Shown: in pieces, positions 41,219-49,981 of the stretch | How the letters are laid out: every line of letters starts with the position of its first letter | How positions within the stretch are numbered: the first letter of the stretch is position 1 | Origin: Paenilisteria portnoyi | GTDB lineage: Bacteria; Bacillota; Bacilli; Lactobacillales; Listeriaceae | Direction: 5' to 3' | Length of the DNA: 64,000 bases | NCBI RefSeq assembly: GCF_014322795.1 | Contig: NZ_JAASTT010000023.1 | Span: 1-64,000 of the forward strand | Program-made: the position numbers and the translations under genes | The notes under the pieces: generated by a model | What the model was told of the DNA's origin: nothing | Seen by the model: only the letters and a program-made list of their open reading frames with translations | The model's database searches: none

Positions 41219-42330
41219 ATAAGTACAAAATCATGCTGGATGTGGCTTTTTGTTTGTTATTGACGGTTTATTTGGTGGAAGTGAGTACGGGGAAAGGGCT
41301 GCTGGCACTTTATTTATTGCAATTTTTATTATATCTTTCTGGTGTGTTATTATCTTTTATTTTTGTGCGGTATCAGTTCTGGATTCGGTGCGCGCTCATT
41401 GGATTTATCGCCTTAATAGGTTTATTTTATTTACCACTTGTCTTGCTGTTATTTCCTTTTTGTACATGGGCGCTTTTGTTGCGCGGAGCAAAACTGGATG
41501 CGAAATTCTTTTGGTTGGTCGTGATTTTGACTGGGATTCCGCTTTTTTTCGCTAGTTCTGAGTTAATTTATGCGGGTGTTGCGATTTTTGTCGGTGTGTT
41601 TTATTGGTATTTGAATCGGTCGGTATTTTTGTTGGAGGAATTGACGCTGGAAAATGAGGAGATGCGGGTGAAGTTGGATGGTTTTGTTGCTCGGCTTGAG
41701 GCGGCGGAGACGAACGGGATTCGGCAGGCATATTTGGCGAAACTGGAGGAGCGGAACGTGTTATCGCATCAAATTCATGACCAGCTGGGGCATTCGTTGA
41801 CGGGTGGCTTGATGCAGATGGAGGCGGCGAAGGCTTTGTTGTCTACGAATTCTGAAAAAGCGACGGAACTGCTGAATAATGCGATTTTGATTAATCAATC
41901 GGGCATTGAAGAGATTCGCAAAACGCTGAAAATGACGAAACCAGCGCAGGAAAGCTTGGCGATTAATCGGGTGAAGGCGCAGTTGGAAGCGTTCGAGATG
42001 CAGTACGGTATTCGGACGATTTTTCAAACGCAAGGTGTCATCGGAAAAATTTCGCAGGCAATGTGGTACGTAATTATGCAAAATGTGACGGAAGGCTTGA
42101 CGAATGTGCTGAAATATAGTCGGGCAACGCGGGTGGAAGTGTCACTCGGCGTTTTGAACAAATTTGTGCGTTTGGAGATAAAGGATAATGGGATTGGAGC
42201 AACATCGGTGACAAAAAGCCTTGGCTTGACGGGGATGGAGGAGCGGACGACTAAAATTGGTGGTAAGTTAATTATCGATGCGGCGGACGGGTTTGTCATT
42301 GTGACATTGTTGCCAATTGTGGATAGTTAA
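41215..42330 (+). CDS. Membrane histidine kinase, HisKA_3 type (LnrJ-like)
   Basis: 371 aa. Five or six closely packed helices (residues ~5-135) with almost no external loops, then a coiled coil (~140-180). The phospho-His is in VLSHQIHDQLGHSLTGGLMQM (~191), and the HATPase domain has DNGIGA and GLTGMEERTTKIGG. An intramembrane sensor of this type fits detection of membrane-active compounds such as polyenes. The start overlaps the regulator stop by 4 bp. The regulator-before-kinase order is the reverse of B. subtilis lnrJK. Confidence 0.88.
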   Translation: MNKYKIMLDVAFCLLLTVYLVEVSTGKGLLALYLLQFLLYLSGVLLSFIFVRYQFWIRCALIGFIALIGLFYLPLVLLLFPFCTWALLLRGAKLDAKFFWLVVILTGIPLFFASSELIYAGVAIFVGVFYWYLNRSVFLLEELTLENEEMRVKLDGFVARLEAAETNGIRQAYLAKLEERNVLSHQIHDQLGHSLTGGLMQMEAAKALLSTNSEKATELLNNAILINQSGIEEIRKTLKMTKPAQESLAINRVKAQLEAFEMQYGIRTIFQTQGVIGKISQAMWYVIMQNVTEGLTNVLKYSRATRVEVSLGVLNKFVRLEIKDNGIGATSVTKSLGLTGMEERTTKIGGKLIIDAADGFVIVTLLPIVDS

Positions 42331-42448
42331 TGCTAGAGCGTGAAAAAGTCATGAGATTTTCACGGTGAAAAAATGAGTAATTGCACTGTCGGAATGGGTA
42401 ATTTTTTTCTATACTAGTAAATAGATATTAACGAAATGAGGGAAAGTT

Positions 42449-43387
42449 ATGAAAATCGTTGAGATAGAGCAGTTGACGAAGAAGTTTGAAAAAAATATTG
42501 CAGTAGATAATCTGGATTTGACGATAGAAGAAGGACAGGTTTTTGGGTTGTTAGGGCCAAATGGTGCCGGAAAAAGTACGACGATTAGTGTTTTATGCGG
42601 ACTTTTGAAGAAAAATAGCGGCGAGATTCGGTTATTTGGCGAGGAGCAGGAGACACATAGTTTGGATATTAAGCAGCGAATTGGTTTGGTGCCGCAGGAT
42701 ATTGCGCTGTATAATGATTTGTCGGCGTTTGAGAATGTTCGCTTTTTTGCAGGGCTTTATGGGCTTCGTGGGAAGGAATTGGACGCGGCGGCAAGAACGG
42801 CGTTGGAGTTCGTTGGCTTGGCAGATAAGGCGAAAGATAAGCCGGGAACTTTTTCGGGTGGAATGAAGCGACGCCTGAATATTGCGTGTGCGATTGCACA
42901 TAAACCAGCGTTGATTATTATGGATGAGCCGACAGTTGGGATTGATCCGCAGTCTAGGAATTATATTTTGAAGTCGATTAAAAAGTTGAATGCATCGGGT
43001 TGTACGATTATTTATACGAGTCATTATATGGAAGAGGTCGAGGAATTGTGTGACTATATTGCGATTATTGACCATGGAAAAGTGATTGCGGAAGGCACGA
43101 AGGAGCAACTGGTGAATCTGGTTTCGGATATAAAGGAGATGCGGTTAGTCGTGGACGACGTATCAAAAATTGATTTGGATGAGTTGCGGGCGATTTCGGG
43201 AATTCAGTTGGTGGAAGTGATGGATGGCAACACGTTGAAAATTACGTCTAGCAGTGAAGTGAATAATTTGAACACGGTTTTGGGCACGCTAATTCGTCAG
43301 TCGGTAGAAGTAATCGAGATGAACCAACAAATGTTGAATCTGGAAACGGTCTTTTTGAATTTGACGGGCCGGAAATTAAGGGATTAG
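42449..43387 (+). CDS. ABC transporter ATP-binding protein (LnrL-like)
   Basis: 312-aa exporter ATPase of the DrrA/CcmA group. Walker A GPNGAGKST (~36-44), signature FSGGMKRR (~136-143), Walker B LIIMDEPTVGID, H-loop YTSHYMEE. A ~90-aa C-terminal extension (DUF4162-like) is usual for drug-export ATPases. It is 118 bp after the kinase with its own GAGGGAAAG site. It energises the two ABC-2 permeases that follow. Confidence 0.9.
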   Translation: MKIVEIEQLTKKFEKNIAVDNLDLTIEEGQVFGLLGPNGAGKSTTISVLCGLLKKNSGEIRLFGEEQETHSLDIKQRIGLVPQDIALYNDLSAFENVRFFAGLYGLRGKELDAAARTALEFVGLADKAKDKPGTFSGGMKRRLNIACAIAHKPALIIMDEPTVGIDPQSRNYILKSIKKLNASGCTIIYTSHYMEEVEELCDYIAIIDHGKVIAEGTKEQLVNLVSDIKEMRLVVDDVSKIDLDELRAISGIQLVEVMDGNTLKITSSSEVNNLNTVLGTLIRQSVEVIEMNQQMLNLETVFLNLTGRKLRD

Positions 43388-43403
43388 AGAGGAAGTTGAA
43401 CTT

Positions 43404-44513
43404 GTGATGATGATTTTTCATATAATGTTGAAGGCAATCAAGCTGACGCTGCGTGACAAGGGCTATTTCCTCTACATGTTGATTTTTCCGCTTGCGTTGA
43501 TTTTTGTATTGGGAAGTGTGCTCTCGAATGCTTTTAGTAGCGATGTAGAGCTGGATAAGATGACAGTGGAATATACGATTGAGCAGGATAATCCGCTTGG
43601 CAAGGCGTTTGATACGTTTGCAACGGATGCTAGTGGAGATCAGGTGACGTTTAAGGAAGCGGATAGCGCGAATGCTGGTAAAGATGCGGTTAAGAATGGT
43701 GATGCTGTCGGTTTTGTGAACGTGACGAACGATTTAACAGTGACGACGAATTCGCCGAGTCAGATTGAGATGAGCGTTTTAAATGGCTATCTCACAGGTT
43801 TTACATCGCAGTACAGACTAGCGAGTACAATCATAAAAGTTGATCCGACGCAGGCTGGTATTTTGAAGGACCCGCCCAAAGCTTCTGATTCTGCGATTCA
43901 AGTAGAGAAATTGGCTTCTGAAAACGATATTAGTGCTTTCGAATATTATGCGATTGCGATGATTGCAATGGTGATGATGTTTGGAATTAATAGTGGTATC
44001 AACGTGTTTCGTGAGGAGAAAGTACGCCATACCGATGTGCGGTTGTTCATTGCGCCAATTAAGAAGTCAACTGCAATTATCGGGAATTTTCTCGGTGCGA
44101 TCTTTATGCAAACTGTGTCGTTGATTGTGCTGATGCTGATTTCAGATGCATTTTTCGGAGTGAATTGGGGACAGTATAGCGTTGTTATTTTTGTGATTTA
44201 CTTCAGTTTATTGTTCTTTTCAGTCGCGCTCGGAATGGCGGTTGATGTGTTCAGTAATGGGAATCCAGCGGCAAGTGGTGCTGCATCGATTTTGGTACAA
44301 GTATTTGCTTTTTTAGGCGGTGCGTACTTCCCAACAGGTGATGGGTTGATGTCGAAATTGTCGCCGATTGGTTGGGTTCGAGTTGGTGTTCGCGACGTAT
44401 TATATAATCAGGATTTAGCTGCGGCGATGTTGCCGATTCTGTTGAACTTAGCGATAACAGCAGTGCTAGTTGTAGGTATGAGCCTGTGGATTAGACGAAA
44501 GGAAGTGTATTAA
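43404..44513 (+). CDS. ABC-2 type permease (LnrM-like)
   Basis: 369 aa. Helix 1 (~20-45), a large extracytoplasmic domain (~50-170), then five helices in the C-terminal half. The ABC-2 region includes NVFREEKVRHTDVRLFIAPIKKS and LGGAYFPTGDGL. GTG 43404 followed by two ATGs leaves the exact start open. It is 2 bp before the second permease. Together they probably extrude a membrane-active antimicrobial; substrate unproven. Confidence 0.85.
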   Translation: MMMIFHIMLKAIKLTLRDKGYFLYMLIFPLALIFVLGSVLSNAFSSDVELDKMTVEYTIEQDNPLGKAFDTFATDASGDQVTFKEADSANAGKDAVKNGDAVGFVNVTNDLTVTTNSPSQIEMSVLNGYLTGFTSQYRLASTIIKVDPTQAGILKDPPKASDSAIQVEKLASENDISAFEYYAIAMIAMVMMFGINSGINVFREEKVRHTDVRLFIAPIKKSTAIIGNFLGAIFMQTVSLIVLMLISDAFFGVNWGQYSVVIFVIYFSLLFFSVALGMAVDVFSNGNPAASGAASILVQVFAFLGGAYFPTGDGLMSKLSPIGWVRVGVRDVLYNQDLAAAMLPILLNLAITAVLVVGMSLWIRRKEVY

Positions 44514-44514
44514 G

Positions 44515-45663
44515 ATGCAGCAAATTGGTTGGATATTCAGGCACAATTTAAGAAGCCTGACGCAAAGTAAAGCAAAATTGATTATGATTATAGGCTTGCC
44601 GATTTTGAGCATTTTAATCTATTTTCTTTCATACGGTGCTCAATCTGGAACGACGGCGCTAAAAATTGGTTTGGTGAATGAGGATCCTGGCGTTTATACG
44701 AGCCAGATGGTGACGTGGATGAAAGAGGATAGCGATTCTGTGAAGTCGGTTTCGAAAGCAGACGGGGACAAGAAACTGACTGGCGGACAATTGGATGCTC
44801 TCGTTATTTTTGAAAAAGGATCAGAAAAAAGTATCGCGGCACTCGATCCGCAACATATTAAGGTGAAATCGATGCAAGGCGATACGGTGAATAAAGCAGT
44901 GAAAAGAACTGTGGATGCCTCGCTTGGCAATATGATGACGATGATTGAGGCGAGCGAAAAAGGTGGGCAAGATTTCTCGACATATGCAAAAATATTTGAT
45001 CATTCTCAAATTAGCGTGACGCAAAAAACGACAAGCAATCAACAAGATGTGGTATTGATGATGTCGATGCAAATCCTCGGTTTTCTATGTATGATGTTAC
45101 TCTACGCCGCTGGAAATCTCGGCGAACTAATTTTGCAGGAGAAAGAAGATGGCACGTTTTATCGATTGATGTCGACGCCGCTTAGCAGTAAAGCGTATCT
45201 TTTTGGTAACGCACTGTTTTCACTAGCAGTCGTTGTGACAGAAGTCATCATTTGTTTAACGGCAATGCGATTCGTGTTCCGTATTGATCCTGGCGTATCC
45301 TATTTTGCGCTATTCGGCGTACTGTTCGTCTTCTCAATTATGGCAGTCCTGCTCTCACTCGCACTGGGCTTCACAGCGACGAGCAGAAAAAGTGTCAGCG
45401 GTTTACAGATGATTTTATTCACGCTTACAAGTCTGCTTTCTGGAGCGCTAATTCCAGTTCAAATTATGCCAGCATTCATGCAAAAAATCGCGGAATTCCT
45501 GCCACAGTACTGGGTGATGAACGCAATCACGACACTACAAGAAAACGGTAATTTGAGTTCCATTAGCTTAAATATTGCAATTATACTTGGCTACGCGTTG
45601 CTGTTCTTCTGCATCGCCAGCTACAAATTTACAAAAAATAATCGAGTTAATTCATTTGTATAA
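44515..45663 (+). CDS. ABC-2 type permease (LnrN-like)
   Basis: 382 aa with the same layout as its partner: helix 1 (~20-45), an external domain (~50-180), and five C-terminal helices with ILQEKEDGTFYRLMSTPLSSKAYLFGN (EExxGTxxxLxxxPL-type ABC-2 signature) and LLSGALIPVQIMP. It is the last gene of the sensor-transporter module and a strong terminator follows. Confidence 0.87.
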   Translation: MQQIGWIFRHNLRSLTQSKAKLIMIIGLPILSILIYFLSYGAQSGTTALKIGLVNEDPGVYTSQMVTWMKEDSDSVKSVSKADGDKKLTGGQLDALVIFEKGSEKSIAALDPQHIKVKSMQGDTVNKAVKRTVDASLGNMMTMIEASEKGGQDFSTYAKIFDHSQISVTQKTTSNQQDVVLMMSMQILGFLCMMLLYAAGNLGELILQEKEDGTFYRLMSTPLSSKAYLFGNALFSLAVVVTEVIICLTAMRFVFRIDPGVSYFALFGVLFVFSIMAVLLSLALGFTATSRKSVSGLQMILFTLTSLLSGALIPVQIMPAFMQKIAEFLPQYWVMNAITTLQENGNLSSISLNIAIILGYALLFFCIASYKFTKNNRVNSFV

Positions 45664-45706
45664 AAATTCGGCGATCCTCAATTGCGAGGTATCGCCGAAT
45701 TTTTTT
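45662..45706 (+). terminator. Terminator after the LnrLMN-like operon
   Basis: A 14-bp perfect stem (45662-45675 with 45691-45704), loop containing a smaller hairpin, then T run. Confidence 0.9.
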
Positions 45707-45811
45707 CAATCCAATTAGAAATCGTCGCGAGGTCCATCTCACTATTTAGCGCGATACTGACTGTAAAATCCTCCGCAAAAAGAGCAAGAATAATCCTGCT
45801 CTGCATACCAT

Positions 45812-46345
45812 TTATTTATTACGTTCATAAAAAGTCACAAAATTTTGAACGACGGAATCGATAAAAGCAACCGTGCCTTCATCGACTAGCGCACCAGTTT
45901 CGTCAAATTTTGTATGAGCCGAACTGATGAAAACTTCATTTGCTGGCAAAATGCGCATTCCCATCGTATCCAAAATTTGACGCAAATGCATCTGCGCCCG
46001 AACCGTTCCAAGACCGCCCATTGAAGCACCAACAATAAACCCAGGCTTCTCCGTCAAGTCCGGCGTAATCCGGCTCGCCCAGTCAATTCCATTTTTCAGT
46101 ACACCAGAAATCGAATGGTTATATTCAGGTGTCACGAATAATACGGCATCCGCTGCTCGAACTTTTTCTTTAAAAGCCGCGACATCCGTTGGTAAATCTG
46201 ATTCCAAATCCTCATTGAAAAGCGGCAAGTTCAGATCTAAAATTTCACTATCCAACTTGTCAGCGTAACGTTTTTGAATAAATTCTGCTAATGTTTTGTT
46301 ATACGAGTGCTTTCTTAAACTACCTACTAAAATGGCTACTTTCAT
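45812..46345 (-). CDS. NADPH-dependent FMN reductase (azoreductase/quinone reductase type)
   Basis: 177-aa flavodoxin-like reductase: VAILVGSLRKHSYNKTLAEF (FMN phosphate loop), LFVTPEYNHSISGVLKNGIDWAS (PEYN-G signature of the family) and GASMGGLGTVRAQMHLRQIL. Start at 46345 chosen because GAGG lies 9 nt upstream; the frame opens five codons earlier. Substrate could be azo dyes, quinones or chromate. Single gene. Confidence 0.9.
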   Translation of the reverse strand: MKVAILVGSLRKHSYNKTLAEFIQKRYADKLDSEILDLNLPLFNEDLESDLPTDVAAFKEKVRAADAVLFVTPEYNHSISGVLKNGIDWASRITPDLTEKPGFIVGASMGGLGTVRAQMHLRQILDTMGMRILPANEVFISSAHTKFDETGALVDEGTVAFIDSVVQNFVTFYERNK

Positions 46346-46419
46346 TGTTATATTCCTCATTTCATTAAGTTAATAATTTAATATTAACAACTTACAAAAA
46401 GTAAGTCAATGATTTATAC

Positions 46420-46872
46420 TCAAATATTTTCTTTATGTTCCCGAAAACGACGGATACTGTGATTTAAAACTTCCGAAAGTACAAGTCCTGCAGCAATCGC
46501 GCCAGCAACTAAAGCGACACGTACCGAAAAAGAAATCGCTTCGAGGTAATCACCAAGCACGAAATTCCGAACAGCTTGATACGCGAGACCACCAGGTACA
46601 AGTGGAACAATGCCAGGAACGTTAAAAATAGTGACAGGTAACCGTTTTGATTTTGCGAAGAAGAAACTAGCGATGGCGACAACGAAAGCACCGGCGAGCG
46701 TACTCATTGTCGTGCCAGCTTCAAGTTGTATCAAAATCCAATATGTCATCCAGCCAAATGTACCTGTTAGACCGCATTCAATGAGCGATCTGCGAGGAAC
46801 ATTGGTGATGATAGCAAATGCGAGTGTGGCTAGGAAACTAAAAGCCAATTGCATAAGTATAGTCCAAAACAT
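46420..46872 (-). CDS. Threonine/serine exporter, small subunit (ThrE_2/YjjB-like)
   Basis: 150-aa protein with four to five helices, including TFGWMTYWILIQLEAGTTMSTLAG and PGIVPLVPGGLAYQAVRNFVLGDY. This is the second half of the ThrE fold encoded as a separate protein. The larger subunit gene lies 32 bp upstream on the same strand. Ribosome site AAGGAGGAG. The pair probably exports threonine/serine or a small organic acid. Confidence 0.85.
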   Translation of the reverse strand: MFWTILMQLAFSFLATLAFAIITNVPRRSLIECGLTGTFGWMTYWILIQLEAGTTMSTLAGAFVVAIASFFFAKSKRLPVTIFNVPGIVPLVPGGLAYQAVRNFVLGDYLEAISFSVRVALVAGAIAAGLVLSEVLNHSIRRFREHKENI

Positions 46873-46904
46873 TTTTTCTCCTCCTTACTTCTAAACTGGC
46901 GGTT

Positions 46905-47660
46905 TCATCCAAAAAACCGAAATACAACCGCTATCCCAATTCCAATCGTTCCGGCTGTAATCAATGCTTCTGTTCCGCGTGCCATTCCTGATAACAGATG
47001 TCCTGCAAGTAAATCACGCACGGCATTTGTAATCGGAACGCCTGGTACTAGCGGCATCACGCCACCGATAATCATCTTATCTAAACTAACGCCCCAGCCA
47101 ATGGAAATCGCCAAGACAGCCAATAAGCCAACCGTAAACGCGGCCAAAAACTCTGCCAAAAATTTCACTTTGAAAAATTCCGTTCCGTAATAAAAAATCA
47201 CAAATCCAATCGCGCCAATAATACAAGTGGTCAATAAGTCCTTCCAGACCCCGCCGAAAATCATCATCAGCGTCCCGCTAACAACCGCAGCCGCAACAAT
47301 CTGTAACCAAATGGGGAAGAATTTCACTTCTTTGTCCAGTGAACGTAATCGCGTATAAAACTGCCCTAATGAAATCTGCTTCATCGTGAACTCGCGCGAC
47401 AAATCATTAACCTTCGAAACTTTCTCCAAATCAATCGTCCGCGTCGGAATCTGTTCCATTTTGACTGCCGAACCACCTTGTAAAGCCATAAAAATACCAG
47501 TCGGCGTCACAAAACTAATGCCTTTTGCGGCCGAACCAGCCTCTGCAATTCGACTCATTGTATCTTCCACGCGGTACATCTCCGCACCGCTTTCCATCAT
47601 AATTTTTCCCGCCAATAAACACGTATCCAGTAAAAAATCTTGAGGAGTTTCTTCCATCAT
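46905..47660 (-). CDS. Threonine/serine exporter, large subunit (ThrE/YjjP-like)
   Basis: 251 aa. A soluble N-terminal part (~1-115) with LLAGKIMMESGAEMYRVEDTMSRI and GISFVTPTGIFMAL, then four to five helices with PLVPGVPITNAVRDLLAGHLLSGMARGTEALI, a ThrE hallmark. First gene of the two-gene exporter operon. GGAGG is 4-7 nt upstream of two adjacent ATGs. Confidence 0.88.
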   Translation of the reverse strand: MMEETPQDFLLDTCLLAGKIMMESGAEMYRVEDTMSRIAEAGSAAKGISFVTPTGIFMALQGGSAVKMEQIPTRTIDLEKVSKVNDLSREFTMKQISLGQFYTRLRSLDKEVKFFPIWLQIVAAAVVSGTLMMIFGGVWKDLLTTCIIGAIGFVIFYYGTEFFKVKFLAEFLAAFTVGLLAVLAISIGWGVSLDKMIIGGVMPLVPGVPITNAVRDLLAGHLLSGMARGTEALITAGTIGIGIAVVFRFFG

Positions 47661-47827
47661 TCAACCTCCGTTCTATCTAGTCTCTAATCCCATCCTAACG
47701 CAACTACGACGATATTTCTAGTTAAAATAAAAAGATTTTCATAAAATGCGATTCTAAGAGGCGATTTGAGGGTAAATATCTGTTAGTATGAACTATGGAG
47801 CATTATTTAATAAAGGAGTTTTGGCAG

Positions 47828-48037
47828 ATGAGCAGTATTGAATATGAAATTGTAGAGCATATTGGTGTTTTGTCGGAGAATTCGAAGGGATGGCGAAGAG
47901 AGGTCAATCTGATTAGTTGGAATGGCCGCGCACCGAAATACGATATTCGGGACTGGGCGCCAGGCAATGAGAAAATGGGCAAAGGCATCACGCTCACGGA
48001 GGAAGAGTTTAAAAAAATCGCTGAGTTAGCGAAGTAA
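47828..48037 (+). CDS. YdbC-like PC4-family DNA-binding protein
   Basis: 69 aa. IEYEIVEHIGVLSENSKGWRREVNLISWNGRAPKYDIRDWAP followed by a short C-terminal helix (ITLTEEEFKKIAELA). This is the pattern of YdbC/PC4-like single-strand nucleic-acid-binding proteins of Firmicutes. The ATG at 47828 follows AAGGAG at suitable distance. It is 14 bp before the next gene. Confidence 0.85.
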   Translation: MSSIEYEIVEHIGVLSENSKGWRREVNLISWNGRAPKYDIRDWAPGNEKMGKGITLTEEEFKKIAELAK

Positions 48038-48051
48038 CGGGGGAATTGTTT

Positions 48052-48717
48052 ATGTTTGCATATGATATTTTTGAGCCAATTGATCGTAAGGTGGAGGATA
48101 CGTTTCCAACCATCTTTACACTTCACGGAATTGGAGCAGACGAACTAGATATGCCGGGGACATTGGAGTCAATAATGGATCGTTTTGTCATTGTCAGCAT
48201 TCGAGGCAGCGTGCAACAAGGTCCAGGGTACTCTTACTATAAACCGGTATTAGACGGTGAACCTAGTGAAAAGACGGTTTCATATGCAGCAAACAACGTT
48301 CACGAATTTGTGGAGACTATTTTGAAACAGTACCCATCGATTGACCGCAAAAAAATGTATCTGTTTGGCTTTGATCAAGGCGGAATTGTTGCCATGACGG
48401 AGTTTGTGAAAAATGGTGGTATGTATCACGGTGGTGTTTTCCTAAGCGCAAAATTACCTTCTTTTTTAGAAGAGGGACCGAAAAATTTACTATTGAAGTC
48501 AAAACGTATTTTTATAGGGCATGGTACCAAAGACCCTATATTCCCCGTCACAGAAGGCGAGCGGACGGCAAAATATTTTGAAAGTCTCAGTGATGATGTG
48601 ACGTATCAGACTTTTGATGTGGTGCATAATGTCACGGCAGAGGAAGCAGAGATGGTTCTAGATTGGTTTACGAAAGTCGAAGTTGATAATCCAGCGCCGA
48701 AAAAAGAAAATAGTTAA
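48052..48717 (+). CDS. Alpha/beta hydrolase (phospholipase/carboxylesterase-like) with Asp at the nucleophile position
   Basis: 221-aa serine-esterase-like fold: PTIFTLHGIGADELD (oxyanion loop), FVIVSIRGSVQQGPGYSYY, elbow YLFGFDQGGIVAM, IFIGHGTKDPIFPV (acid residue) and VVHNVTAEE (His). Related enzymes have GFSQGG; here the central residue is Asp (codon GAT at ~48368). The elbow in the related dehalogenases and epoxide hydrolases does use Asp, but the rest looks like a phospholipase/carboxylesterase. It may be non-esterolytic or inactive. Start 48052 follows GGGGGAA. Probably an operon with the YdbC-like gene. Confidence 0.75.
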   Translation: MFAYDIFEPIDRKVEDTFPTIFTLHGIGADELDMPGTLESIMDRFVIVSIRGSVQQGPGYSYYKPVLDGEPSEKTVSYAANNVHEFVETILKQYPSIDRKKMYLFGFDQGGIVAMTEFVKNGGMYHGGVFLSAKLPSFLEEGPKNLLLKSKRIFIGHGTKDPIFPVTEGERTAKYFESLSDDVTYQTFDVVHNVTAEEAEMVLDWFTKVEVDNPAPKKENS

Positions 48718-48739
48718 ACAAACATGGAGGTTTTACAGG

Positions 48740-49666
48740 ATGAAAGCATTAGGTTTCACAAAATTTGGCGAGCCAGAAGTATTTGAAGAATTAGAGTTAC
48801 CGCAACCAAAAGCAAGTGAAAAAGGCTTAGTAATCAAAGTTTTAGCGGCAGGAGTCAATCCTTACGATGGCTTACTACGATCAGGTGCGATGCAAAAGAT
48901 GCGTCCACTCGAATTCCCAATTGTTCCAGGAAGTGACATTGTCGGCAAAATTACCGAGGTCGGTTCTAAAGTGAAGAATTACGCGGTCGGAGATGTTGTT
49001 ATTGGGCATCCAGCAATTGGCGGTTACGGCGAATATGTCGCGACTCCAAGCTACAATGTCGTGAAAAAACCGAAAGAGATGAGCATTGAGGAAGCGGCAG
49101 GACTAGCATCAGTTGGAATTACAGCCTACTACGCACTTCAAGTCGCCAAGCTGAAAAAAGGCGAAAAACTAATCATTCTCGGAGCATCAGGAGCAGTTGG
49201 TTCGATAGCTGTCCAAATCGCGAAAGAACAAGGCCACAAAGTGATTGGCGTAGCGAGCAGTAAAAATGCGGATTACGTGAGTGCATTAGGCGCTGACCAC
49301 GTTTTCTCCTATGATCGCGATGATTTATCGCAAGTGTTGCACAATAAAGCGAATGTTGTGTTAGACATGAGTTTTGGCGGTAAGGGTGCAGCGGAAGGGC
49401 TACACTACGTGAAAAGAGGCGGACGTTACGTTTCGCTAACAAGTTTGCCAGAAAACGCGGACGAGAAGAAAGTCAAAGCGATCCGTATGAAGCGTTCGAA
49501 AGACATGAAGGATAAAGAAGCTTTGGGATACTTAGCTGATTTATACCGTTCGCATAAATTACAACTCAAAACAGCGGAAGTGCTGACATTCGACTTACGT
49601 GGCGTGATTGGTGCGCATCAGTTGATTGATAAGAAGCAAGTGGCTGGAAAGCTGATTTTGAAGTAA
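48740..49666 (+). CDS. Zinc-independent MDR oxidoreductase (quinone reductase-like)
   Basis: 308-aa NAD(P)H-dependent medium-chain reductase: MKALGFTKFGEPEVFEELELP, AAGVNPYDGLLRSG, PGSDIVGKITEVGSKV, then the Rossmann motif LIILGASGAVGSIAVQIAKEQG. No structural or catalytic zinc ligands are visible, which points to the quinone oxidoreductase branch. GGAGG lies 11 nt before the ATG at 48740; longer forms would run into the hydrolase gene. Confidence 0.9.
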   Translation: MKALGFTKFGEPEVFEELELPQPKASEKGLVIKVLAAGVNPYDGLLRSGAMQKMRPLEFPIVPGSDIVGKITEVGSKVKNYAVGDVVIGHPAIGGYGEYVATPSYNVVKKPKEMSIEEAAGLASVGITAYYALQVAKLKKGEKLIILGASGAVGSIAVQIAKEQGHKVIGVASSKNADYVSALGADHVFSYDRDDLSQVLHNKANVVLDMSFGGKGAAEGLHYVKRGGRYVSLTSLPENADEKKVKAIRMKRSKDMKDKEALGYLADLYRSHKLQLKTAEVLTFDLRGVIGAHQLIDKKQVAGKLILK

Positions 49667-49670
49667 GATA

Positions 49671-49703
49671 AGGAGGCGCCTGAGAAATTGGGTGCTTTTT
49701 TAT
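49671..49703 (+). terminator. Weak terminator after the MDR gene
   Basis: A 6-8 bp G-U-containing stem (GCGCCT with GGGTGC) and six T. It overlaps the possible start of the next small gene. Confidence 0.45.
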
Positions 49704-49960
49704 GGCAGAAACGGGAGGTTGAAGATGAGCAACATAAATACTCTCAGCAGGCAACGAAAGCGTTATTAGTCGTCTTTTTTAGTACAAGCGCGATTATAAT
49801 TTTGAAAACATGGTGGCCGCTTATTATTATTGTGGTGACGGTGGTCGGTTGGTATGTATTTAATATGACGCGCAAAACGGTGCCATTATTTGATTTAACT
49901 GATCGAAATGATATCATTGTCCAAATCAAGTGGCTGCAAATGGCAAAAAAACAGATGTAA
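49688..49960 (+). CDS. Small membrane protein, unknown
   Basis: Up to 90 aa: a charged N-terminus (KREVEDEQHKYSQQ), two hydrophobic segments (~25-40 and ~44-60), and a polar tail ending IKWLQMAKKQM. No family recognised. The start is unclear: the TTG at 49688 sits inside a terminator-like hairpin, and the well-spaced GGGAGG-ATG at 49724 is in a different frame that stops after 14 codons. A frameshift or sequencing error near 49720 is possible. Confidence 0.4.
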   Translation: MGAFLWQKREVEDEQHKYSQQATKALLVVFFSTSAIIILKTWWPLIIIVVTVVGWYVFNMTRKTVPLFDLTDRNDIIVQIKWLQMAKKQM

Positions 49961-49981
49961 AATAAGGAGGAGGCAGAAAAA

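Noticed and set aside
45678-45806. 42-codon minus-strand reading frame beginning MQSRIILALFAEDF
   Set aside because: No ribosome site, and its end runs into the LnrLMN terminator; composition could suit a protein but support is too thin.
49724-49768. 14-codon frame MSNINTLSRQRKRY with a good GGGAGG site
   Set aside because: Too short to call a gene; mentioned only as a sign that the following small membrane gene may be frameshifted.
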